Origin: Chryseobacterium lathyri
Lineage (GTDB): Bacteria > Bacteroidota > Bacteroidia > Flavobacteriales > Weeksellaceae
DNA: 64,000 nt
Assembly (NCBI RefSeq): GCF_030812195.1
Contig: NZ_JAUSSF010000003.1
Coordinates: 930,001-994,000, forward strand
Direction of reading: 5' to 3'
Part shown: piece after piece, positions 54,421-62,261 of the stretch
Layout: every line of letters starts with the position of its first letter
How positions within the stretch are numbered: position 1 is the stretch's first letter
Notes under the pieces: model-generated
The model's input: only the letters and a program-made list of their open reading frames with translations
Databases searched by the model: none
Told to the model about the DNA's origin: nothing
Position numbers and translations under genes: made by a program

Positions 54421-54697
54421 AAATCAACCAGATAAATGAGCAGATTTATTATTCTGCTCATTTCTTTTTTACATTGTCCACGTACTTATCCACAGAGTTA
54501 TCCACAACTTATAAATACCTTTTCACTTACCTATTCAAAAAATAAGATTATAGCTGATGATTTTGCTTCTGAACAATTTTATCCTGTAATAAATAATAGA
54601 GTTCCTATTTCTTTTTTTACATTTGCTGAAAATACGGTTTGTGCTGAGACACAGCAGCCGGAAGAAAAAACAAAAGTCTAAAATTATAAACAATCCA
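54421..54697. other. Candidate replication origin (DnaA boxes) in gene-free gap
   Basis: Two perfect consensus DnaA boxes TTATCCACA (54486-54494 and 54498-54506) lie 12 bases apart, same strand. A weaker TTGTCCACG (54475-54483) precedes them. Very AT-rich sequence follows (54507-54620). A terminator hairpin lies at the left edge, and the open frame through this stretch looks spurious. Origin function is inference. Confidence 0.5.
54434..54468 (+). terminator. Terminator after the secreted protein gene
   Basis: AAATGAGCAG and CTGCTCATTT form a 10-bp stem, followed by CTTTTTT. Confidence 0.75.
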
Positions 54698-55486
54698 ATG
54701 ACTATTATCATCACTGGAACCTCATCAGGAATAGGTTTTGTACTGGCTGAGTATTTCGGAAAAAAAGGCCATAAAGTATACGGTTTAAGCCGGAAACATA
54801 CGGAAAGTCAGTATTTCAGGTCTATTCCGACAGATGTTACCGATAATACAGCTGTTCAGAATGCCGTCGCTGAAGTTTTAAAAACAGAATCAAAGATCGA
54901 TGTGCTGATCAATAATGCAGGAATGGGAATGGTGGGTGCTGTGGAAGATTCTACTAAGGAAGATATTTTAAAACTGTTTAACCTGAACCTTGTAGGCGCC
55001 GTCCAGATGATGAGCGCTGTTCTTCCTAAAATGCGTGAAAACAAGTCCGGAAAGATCATCAATATTTCAAGTATAGGAAGTGAAATGGGGCTTCCGTTCC
55101 GGGGATTTTATTCTGCCTCCAAATCTGCTTTGGATAAAGTCACCGAAGCCATGAGGTATGAAGTATATCCATGGAACATCGATGTGTGCTCACTGCATCT
55201 TGGTGATATCAAAACAAATATTGCGGAAAACAGGGTAAAAACACAGGTTTCCGAACCTTACAAAAATATATTTGACAAAGTTTACAGTTTGATGAACTCG
55301 CATGTGGGAGACGGAACCGAACCTCTTGAAGTGGCCGCTTACGTTGACAGGCTTTTGGACAAGAATAAATGGAAAGCGCATTATTATTTCGGTAAATTCG
55401 GGCAAAAGATCGGGGTTCCACTGAAATGGATACTTCCTCAGGGAACCTATGAAAATCTGATGAAAAAATATAATAAACTGGATTGA
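54698..55486 (+). CDS. Short-chain dehydrogenase/reductase
   Basis: 262 residues from ATG 54698 (MTIIITGTSSGIGFVLAEYF); an in-frame TTG 25 codons upstream adds only a basic stretch. The NAD(P) loop GTSSGIG lies at 7-13, NNAG near 85, the Ser of ISSIGS near 126, and the catalytic YSASK at Tyr138/Lys142. Classical SDR; substrate unknown. It lies immediately right of the candidate origin. Confidence 0.9.
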   Translation: MTIIITGTSSGIGFVLAEYFGKKGHKVYGLSRKHTESQYFRSIPTDVTDNTAVQNAVAEVLKTESKIDVLINNAGMGMVGAVEDSTKEDILKLFNLNLVGAVQMMSAVLPKMRENKSGKIINISSIGSEMGLPFRGFYSASKSALDKVTEAMRYEVYPWNIDVCSLHLGDIKTNIAENRVKTQVSEPYKNIFDKVYSLMNSHVGDGTEPLEVAAYVDRLLDKNKWKAHYYFGKFGQKIGVPLKWILPQGTYENLMKKYNKLD

Positions 55487-55595
55487 TTTCAGTTATTAAA
55501 AAAAATTATTTAAACCTGCTTTTAAACCATTAAGATACATTGAGTTGTTAAGAGCAATTAAGCAAGCCCTATCAATGGTTTATATAAATTGAACA

Positions 55596-57200
55596 TTGAA
55601 GTTATTTCTAAAAATATTTTTTATCCTGTTCTGCGTTTTTGTACAAGCGCAGAAGAAGCAGTATTGGCTTATTGATACAGAAACCAATGTCAGGAAAAAA
55701 GTAAAAGATTCTCTTTCTGCAGCAAAATTTCTGGATTCCTTATCCCAGAGCAATTACTTCTTCACCAGGTTGAAAGAGGTAAAAGTGAAAGGAGACAGCA
55801 CTGAAATTTTCTATGATAAAGGAAAAAACTTCAATGAGACTTATGTCGATCTTTCTGATTCTGTTGCTGTGAAATTAAAAATACAAAAAGAATTTTTCAC
55901 TAAAAATTTAGATTCAACAAAAAAAAGCATCAACAAAAGATATATTGATGACGGGTATTCTTTCAGCCGTCTTAAATCTAAATATAAAGGTCAGAAAAAC
56001 GGCTATCCCGTCATAGAACTGGATATCAACAAAAATGATAAGCGAACCATTAATGGTTTTGTGGTAAAAGGCTACGAAAGGGTTCCTAAAAGGTTTATGA
56101 AAAACCTGGAAAAAGAATTCAAAGGAAAGACCTATGATGACAAAAATCTTCTGGCCATCAGCAAAAATTTTCAAAGCCACGCCTTTGTTACTCTGGAACG
56201 GCCTCCACAAACTCTATTCACCAAAGATTCCACAAGCATTTACCTGTTTATGGAAAAGAAAAAGACCAATACGTTTGATGGGGTAATCGGTTTTGGGAAC
56301 GATAAAACTGAAAAATTCACACTGAACGGAACCCTGAATGTGAACTTCAGGAATATGTTCAACGGTTTTGAGACCGTCAATCTGTACTGGCAGAGAAACC
56401 CGGATAAAGGACAGACTTTTGACCTTCAGACCGACATTCCGTATCTTCTTAAATCCAATGTGGGGATGAACCTGAAAGTCAATATTTTCAGACAGGATTC
56501 TACTTTCGCGAATGTAAAGTTTCTTCCCGCTTTCTATTACCACATCAATAACCGAAACAAGATCGGGCTTAGAGGAACTCTGGAATCCTCCAGTATCATA
56601 GACACGTTGTATGTTCAGGGTAAAGATTATAATAAAAAAGGACTTGGGATCTGGTTTGAAATGACGGAACCTACGGATATTGATCTTTTTCTTTACAAAA
56701 CAAGGATCAATGCCGGCTATGATTACCTGACAACGACTTATACCAAAGATAATATTAAGGCTAATCAGAACCAGTTTTATTTTTTCGGTGAACATAATTA
56801 TCAAATTTCCGGAAATCATTTTCTTAATATAAAAGCGGAAGGTGCCATGATGGATTCTAAAGTAGAATTCTCCGCTAATGAATTGTACCGTTTTGGAGGC
56901 TGGAATTCCATGCGGGGATTCAATGAGAAATCACTTGCCGCCGATTTCTATTATTATGCAGGCCTGGAATACCGTTATCTCATTGGAAGTCAGGCATTCT
57001 TTGATTTCTTTGGACAATACGGACAGCTCAATAACAAGTCTTTAAATGTTAAACCTAAACTTTACAGTGTGGGACTTGGATTCAATTTCTTTATCCCGAT
57101 CGGGCTGATGAGCTTCCAGCTATCGAATGGTAATGAGTTTGGGAACCCATTTAAGTTTAATGATATCAAAATCCATTGGGGAATCCTGAGTAGATTTTAA
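55596..57200 (+). CDS. Omp85-family outer-membrane protein (TamA/BamA-like)
   Basis: 534 residues from a TTG start (MKLFLKIFFILFCVFVQAQ signal). Residues about 140-225 form a POTRA-like segment (TINGFVVKGYERVPKRFMKN, LEKEFKGKTYDDKNLLAISK). The rest is a beta-barrel beginning KTNTFDGVIGFGNDKTEKFT. The loop-6 motif SMRGFNE near 450 matches the VRGF/Y signature of Omp85 proteins, and the last strand ends in Phe. It would insert or translocate outer-membrane proteins or lipids. One POTRA is fewer than in BamA, so it is a paralogue. Confidence 0.85.
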   Translation: MKLFLKIFFILFCVFVQAQKKQYWLIDTETNVRKKVKDSLSAAKFLDSLSQSNYFFTRLKEVKVKGDSTEIFYDKGKNFNETYVDLSDSVAVKLKIQKEFFTKNLDSTKKSINKRYIDDGYSFSRLKSKYKGQKNGYPVIELDINKNDKRTINGFVVKGYERVPKRFMKNLEKEFKGKTYDDKNLLAISKNFQSHAFVTLERPPQTLFTKDSTSIYLFMEKKKTNTFDGVIGFGNDKTEKFTLNGTLNVNFRNMFNGFETVNLYWQRNPDKGQTFDLQTDIPYLLKSNVGMNLKVNIFRQDSTFANVKFLPAFYYHINNRNKIGLRGTLESSSIIDTLYVQGKDYNKKGLGIWFEMTEPTDIDLFLYKTRINAGYDYLTTTYTKDNIKANQNQFYFFGEHNYQISGNHFLNIKAEGAMMDSKVEFSANELYRFGGWNSMRGFNEKSLAADFYYYAGLEYRYLIGSQAFFDFFGQYGQLNNKSLNVKPKLYSVGLGFNFFIPIGLMSFQLSNGNEFGNPFKFNDIKIHWGILSRF

Positions 57201-57498
57201 AATTAGAGGGTTTATCAAATTCCTGTTTTACATTCTAAAAATAAAAAAGCACAAAATTCAAACTTTGCATTAAAATGTGGTTCTAAGTGAGCAAAAATTG
57301 GGACTGCGTCACTGAATAAGCATGCATTTAATGAGTGTAATATATAGTATAATAAAAGTAAATATTAAGATATAGCATCCTTCCCCGTTTTATTATTATG
57401 TTAAATGTTTCTGTTAAAAAATATTAAATAGTATTTTTATTTTAATACCACATTAAAATTCAGGTAACAGTACACAGCTAAATTTGTCCTCAAAAAAA
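57201..57498. other. Intergenic region upstream of the SusC gene
   Basis: 298 bases, AT-rich, no ORF. It contains a TAAATTTG box just before the SusC start and an earlier promoter-like CTTTGCATTAAAAT. It is a regulatory region; no operator could be read. Confidence 0.5.
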
Positions 57499-60400
57499 AT
57501 GAAGAAGACTCTAGCTACTTTTGCTGTTTTTTTACTCCCTCTTTATCTTACTGCCCAAGAAATTAACATTTCCGGAAATGTAAAATCCGAAAACGGCGCC
57601 AGTGTTTCCGGAGTAAGCATTACCGACAAAAACACCGGAAAAACGACGGTGACAGACGAAAGCGGTAATTTTACAATTTCAGCCAACCCGAAAGACATTC
57701 TTGAATTCTATGCGCCTGATTTTTCAATGTATACGGTGGAGGTTTCTTCCAAAAGACAGTATGCTGTTGTTTTGAAAAAAGCGGATGAGAAACAGATTGA
57801 AGGGATCGTTATTACCGCTTTAGGAATTGCCAAAAAGAAAGAAAAGATAGGCTATGCCACCCAGGAAGTTGGCACCAAACAGTTTGAAACCATTACAACT
57901 CCGAGTATAGGCAATTTATTTTCAGGGCAGGTGGCCGGCCTTAATGTTTCCAATCCTACAGGAATGCAGCAAGCTCCGCAATTTACCTTGAGAGGAAACT
58001 CCAATCTGGTTTTCGTCATCGATGGGGTAATTGTAGAGAAAGAGGTTTTCCAGAATCTGGACCCCAATAATATTGAAAACATCAATGTCCTGAAAGGAGC
58101 AACGGCTTCTGCACTATACGGCTCAAGAGGAAGGTACGGAGCTGTTTTAATTACTACTAAAAATGCCAGGAAAAATGGTTTTTCCGTAGAGTTTTCACAG
58201 AATACGATGGTAACAGCTGGATTTACCAATCTTCCGAAAACCCAGAACGAATACGGAAACGGATCACATGGGAAATATGAATTTTGGGACGGAGCTGATG
58301 GCGGTGTGAATGACGGAGATATGATCTGGGGTCCAAAATTTACTCCCGGTCTGAAAATTGCCCAGTGGAACAGCCCTATCAGGGATAAGATGACCGGACA
58401 GGTAATTCCTTGGTACGGTGCAGTTTCCGGAACCCAGTACAATGACAAATCAAGATATGAAAGAGTTCCTATCGACTGGAAGTATCATGATAACTTGGAT
58501 ACCTTCTTAAAGCCTGCCGTGATTAACAATAACAGCTTCGCAGTAAGCTATAAAAACAATAAAGATATCTACAGGCTCTCCGGAAATTTCATGAATTATG
58601 ATGACAGAATTCCCGGTTCTTACCTGCAACGTTATGGCATCAACTTCTCTTCTGAAAATCATTTGGGAGAAAAATTAACTTTTGATACGAAATTCAATTT
58701 CAATCAAACCTTTACGCCCAATATTCCCAACTACGACTACAACCCAAGTGGACATATGTACACTATCCTGATATGGATGGGAGCAGATGTAGACGGAAGA
58801 GACCTTAAAAACCACATGTGGATTCCGGGAAAAGAAGGCAGAGCTCAGGCTAACTGGAACTATGCCTGGTACAATAATCCATGGTTCGGTGCTGAATATT
58901 ATAAGAATAAAAACAGGACCAACGTGATCAATGCTCAAACCGGTCTGGAATATAAAGCAACTGAAGATTTCTCAGTAAAAGGAAAAATATCCATCGTTGA
59001 GAATCACAATAAACAGGAAATACTAAGTCCTTACTCTTACTTCAACTACAGTGCTCCGAGAAGTGGAGGTTATCTCCTGAATGATTCCAAAACCTGGAAT
59101 ATGAACTCCGACATCTTAGCCACCTACAAGAAAAAGATATCCGATAACTTCGATTTTACGGTCAATGCCGGAGGATCAACATTCTATTATAAGAACGATA
59201 TCGACAATGCTTCAACAGACGGGCTGAAAATCCCTGAACTGTACACCCTGGAAAACTCAACCGGAGCTGTAAAGTATTATGATTATCTTAAGGAAAAGCT
59301 GATTTACAGTGCCTATTCAACGATTGACTTCGGACTGTACAACGCTTTTTTCATCAATGTTTCAGGACGTAATGACTGGTCTTCTACCCTTCCAAAGGCC
59401 AACAGATCTTATTTTTATCCTTCTGCATCGGTAAGTGCCGTTATTTCGAATCTTGTTAAAATGCCGGAAACTGTTAATCTTTTAAAACTTTCAGCTTCGT
59501 GGGCCAAGGTAGCTTATGATTTCCAACCGTATTCGATAAGAAATTATTATCTGAATAATAAAGGAGCCACTTTTAACGGCAACCCGATATTCAACTATCC
59601 TACCATACTTAATGTTGAAAATTCTTTAAAGCCGGAGCAAACCAAATCTTATGAACTGGGATTAAGTGCTGGCTTATTCAAGAACAGGGTTACTTTAGAT
59701 GTTACGTATTTCAGAACATTGGATTATAACAATATCCTGGAATTCCCGGCTGCTCCATCATCAGGTTTTACTTCGCAATATGTAAACGGAAATGAATATA
59801 CAACTAAAGGTTTGGAGATCTCTTTAGGCCTCGTTCCCATAAAAACAGCCAATTTCACCTGGAGGTCTTTAATCAACTGGAGTACGTATGAACAGAAGCT
59901 TACTTCTATTTATGACGATATGCCGAACTACAACAATATCAAGCTCGGCGAAAGAATGGACAGTTACTATGATTATACATGGAAGAAGTCCCCGGACGGA
60001 AAAGTAGTGCTGAATGCCGCTACAGGAATGCCCACACGAGCAGATGCTCCAAGCAATCTGGGGCATTTTAACCCGGATTGGACCTTTGGTTTCAATAATA
60101 CCTTTAAGTATAAAAAATTCTCACTGAATATCGGAATTGACGGAAGCATAGGAGGAGTTATGAGATCACAGGTCGTAGAAAAAATGTGGTGGGGCGGAAA
60201 ACACCCGAACTCAACGGCTTACAGAGACCTTGAATATGCCAATCCGGGAACGTATTATTTTGTACCGGACGGTGTCAATTACAATGCGGCTAATGGAACA
60301 TACACTCCACATACAAAACCCATCAGCTTTCAAGACTGGGCACAGAACTATCCTTATCAGGCAAGGGTAACAGAGGATGAAAGTGAGTTATTTGCAAATG

Positions 60401-60642
60401 TTTTCGACAGAACTTTTATCAAATTAAGATCTGTGGTCCTGGAATATGATTTTTCTTATCTCCTTAATCCAAAAGGAATGATAAAAAATTTCACAGCCAA
60501 TATTTCAGCTTACAATCTGGCGATGTGGAAAAAGTCTAAGAATCTTTATTCCGATCCGGATTACCAGCTCAAGAAAGACAGCAATGACATCCAGGATCCT
60601 TCCAGCAGATGGATAGGGATCGGATTTAATCTTAAATTTTAA
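57499..60642 (+). CDS. SusC/RagA-type TonB-dependent outer-membrane receptor
   Basis: 1047 residues. Signal peptide ends at LTAQ. Residues about 20-100 are a CarboxypepD_reg-like domain (NISGNVKSENGASVSGVSIT). The plug follows (about 105-220): GNLFSGQVAGLNVSNPTG, FTLRGNSNLVFVIDGVIVEK, and the SusC signature NINVLKGATASALYGSRG. The remainder is a 22-strand-type barrel ending GIGFNLKF. It imports a large nutrient ligand with the downstream SusD-like lipoprotein, powered by TonB. Met6 of the open frame is chosen for its clean signal. Confidence 0.94.
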   Translation: MKKTLATFAVFLLPLYLTAQEINISGNVKSENGASVSGVSITDKNTGKTTVTDESGNFTISANPKDILEFYAPDFSMYTVEVSSKRQYAVVLKKADEKQIEGIVITALGIAKKKEKIGYATQEVGTKQFETITTPSIGNLFSGQVAGLNVSNPTGMQQAPQFTLRGNSNLVFVIDGVIVEKEVFQNLDPNNIENINVLKGATASALYGSRGRYGAVLITTKNARKNGFSVEFSQNTMVTAGFTNLPKTQNEYGNGSHGKYEFWDGADGGVNDGDMIWGPKFTPGLKIAQWNSPIRDKMTGQVIPWYGAVSGTQYNDKSRYERVPIDWKYHDNLDTFLKPAVINNNSFAVSYKNNKDIYRLSGNFMNYDDRIPGSYLQRYGINFSSENHLGEKLTFDTKFNFNQTFTPNIPNYDYNPSGHMYTILIWMGADVDGRDLKNHMWIPGKEGRAQANWNYAWYNNPWFGAEYYKNKNRTNVINAQTGLEYKATEDFSVKGKISIVENHNKQEILSPYSYFNYSAPRSGGYLLNDSKTWNMNSDILATYKKKISDNFDFTVNAGGSTFYYKNDIDNASTDGLKIPELYTLENSTGAVKYYDYLKEKLIYSAYSTIDFGLYNAFFINVSGRNDWSSTLPKANRSYFYPSASVSAVISNLVKMPETVNLLKLSASWAKVAYDFQPYSIRNYYLNNKGATFNGNPIFNYPTILNVENSLKPEQTKSYELGLSAGLFKNRVTLDVTYFRTLDYNNILEFPAAPSSGFTSQYVNGNEYTTKGLEISLGLVPIKTANFTWRSLINWSTYEQKLTSIYDDMPNYNNIKLGERMDSYYDYTWKKSPDGKVVLNAATGMPTRADAPSNLGHFNPDWTFGFNNTFKYKKFSLNIGIDGSIGGVMRSQVVEKMWWGGKHPNSTAYRDLEYANPGTYYFVPDGVNYNAANGTYTPHTKPISFQDWAQNYPYQARVTEDESELFANVFDRTFIKLRSVVLEYDFSYLLNPKGMIKNFTANISAYNLAMWKKSKNLYSDPDYQLKKDSNDIQDPSSRWIGIGFNLKF

Positions 60643-60661
60643 TTAACAAGTATCCTGAACA

Positions 60662-62182
60662 ATGAAAAAGACTATCAATTTTATAGCGAAACCGCAAAAT
60701 AACAAAATGACCAAATGGCTAAAATCGGCAGCTTTTGCAGGACTGCTAATTCTCACTTCATGCGAAACCGATCTTGACAAGATCAACGAAAACCCTAATG
60801 ACCAAGCCAGCGTAGATCCTAAAGTTCTTCTGACCTATGTTTCAAAAGATGCTTTCCAGGTAAATGGTGACAATATGTATGCTTCGAGAATGATGATCGG
60901 TACAGACGGAGAAAATACCTATCAATACATGAAGTGGAACGATGCTTCTTTCGAGGTATACACGAAAGGCATTCTGAATACGGTGAAGATGATGCAGGAA
61001 GCTGAAAAGATCAACAATAAGAACTACAGCGCCATTGGTAAATTCTACAGAGCTTATTATTTCTTTAATTTAAGTTTGAAATTCGGAAGCATCCCTTATA
61101 CGGAAGCTGCCAAAGGTGAATCTGGAATTACCCAGCCAAAATATGACAGCCAGGAAACGGTAATGGCTGGAATTTTATCTGAACTGAAAGAAGCCAATGA
61201 CCTGATCAATTCCAGTGATAAAATTGAAGGCGATATTATCTATAACGGTGATGCCTCAAAATGGAAAAAACTGATCAATTCTTTCCGGTTGAAGATTTTA
61301 ATAACCATGTCTAAAAAATCTACCTTGGGAAGTTACAATGTAGCCACTGAATTTGCTTTTATTGCAGGAAGCCAGCCTTTAATGACTTCTATTTCAGATA
61401 ATGGTGAGCTTAAATTTGCTGATGCTGCGGACAGTAGATATACGATGTTCAACAACAGCGGTTATGGGTCAAGTTTATATATGGCTGATTATTTTATAAA
61501 CCTGTTTAAGACAAGACAAGATCCGCGTCTTTTCACTTTTGCAGCACAGACTACGGCAGCTAAAGAAGCAGGAAAGCCAATCAAAGACTTTACCGGGTAT
61601 AACGGAGGAAACCCTACTTCTTCTTATTCTGACAATGCAGCCCTCATTACTGCAAAAAATATTTCTAAAGTAAATGACCGTTTTTATAAGGATCCTACCA
61701 ATGAACCTTCTTCCATATTAAGTTATTCAGAACTGGAATTCATTCTGGCCGAAGCTTCTGCAAGAGGATGGGTTTCCGGATCAGCAAAAACACATTATGA
61801 CAATGCAATAAAAGCAAGTTTCAGTTTTTATCAGACTTATGTACAAAATCCGGGACAATATTTTTCCGGCTTCGATGTGAATCAGTATCTCGCAACTCCA
61901 TTAGTGGTTTACAGCGATGCTGCTCCGCTTGAAACCCGTTTGGAAAAGATCATGACTCAGAAATACATGACGATGTTCCACCAGAGCCAATGGACCTCTT
62001 ATTATGATTATTTAAGAACAGGATATCCCAACTATCCTTTGCAGACAGGAGTTTCTGCACCATTCAGATTCAGATATCCACAAGCTGAGTATAGCTATAA
62101 CAGCACTAATCTGAAAGCTGCTCTGGCCGCACAGTACGGAGGAAACGACAATATCAATTCCAAGCCATGGTGGCTTCAGTAG
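60662..62182 (+). CDS. SusD/RagB-family nutrient-binding lipoprotein
   Basis: 506 residues from ATG 60662, or 491 from ATG 60707, which gives a classical lipoprotein signal (MTKWLKSAAFAGLLILTSC). The body begins DLDKINENPNDQASVDPKVL, a pattern of the SusD-like_2 group, and has repeated helical (TPR) blocks such as YSELEFILAEASARGW. It forms the lid of the SusC barrel. Only 19 bases separate the two genes. A strong terminator follows. Confidence 0.93.
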   Translation: MKKTINFIAKPQNNKMTKWLKSAAFAGLLILTSCETDLDKINENPNDQASVDPKVLLTYVSKDAFQVNGDNMYASRMMIGTDGENTYQYMKWNDASFEVYTKGILNTVKMMQEAEKINNKNYSAIGKFYRAYYFFNLSLKFGSIPYTEAAKGESGITQPKYDSQETVMAGILSELKEANDLINSSDKIEGDIIYNGDASKWKKLINSFRLKILITMSKKSTLGSYNVATEFAFIAGSQPLMTSISDNGELKFADAADSRYTMFNNSGYGSSLYMADYFINLFKTRQDPRLFTFAAQTTAAKEAGKPIKDFTGYNGGNPTSSYSDNAALITAKNISKVNDRFYKDPTNEPSSILSYSELEFILAEASARGWVSGSAKTHYDNAIKASFSFYQTYVQNPGQYFSGFDVNQYLATPLVVYSDAAPLETRLEKIMTQKYMTMFHQSQWTSYYDYLRTGYPNYPLQTGVSAPFRFRYPQAEYSYNSTNLKAALAAQYGGNDNINSKPWWLQ

Positions 62183-62205
62183 GAACCTAATATTTATATA
62201 AAAAC

Positions 62206-62250
62206 AAATAAACCGCAGGAAAATCCAATAACTTGCGGTTTATTTCCTAT
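62206..62250 (+). terminator. Terminator after the SusC/SusD pair
   Basis: AAATAAACCGCA and TGCGGTTTATTT form a perfect 12-bp stem. Confidence 0.8.
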
Positions 62251-62261
62251 TTTGATTGAAC

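Noticed and set aside
54436..54681. 81-codon open frame right after the secreted protein gene
   Set aside because: Its ATG is inside a terminator hairpin and it runs through the DnaA boxes; it has no family resemblance and an odd composition.
56214..56819. 201-codon antisense frame in the Omp85 gene
   Set aside because: Composition typical of reverse-complement beta-barrel coding, no signal or motif.
57852..58448. 198-codon antisense frame in the SusC gene
   Set aside because: Overlaps the conserved plug domain on the other strand; no support of its own.
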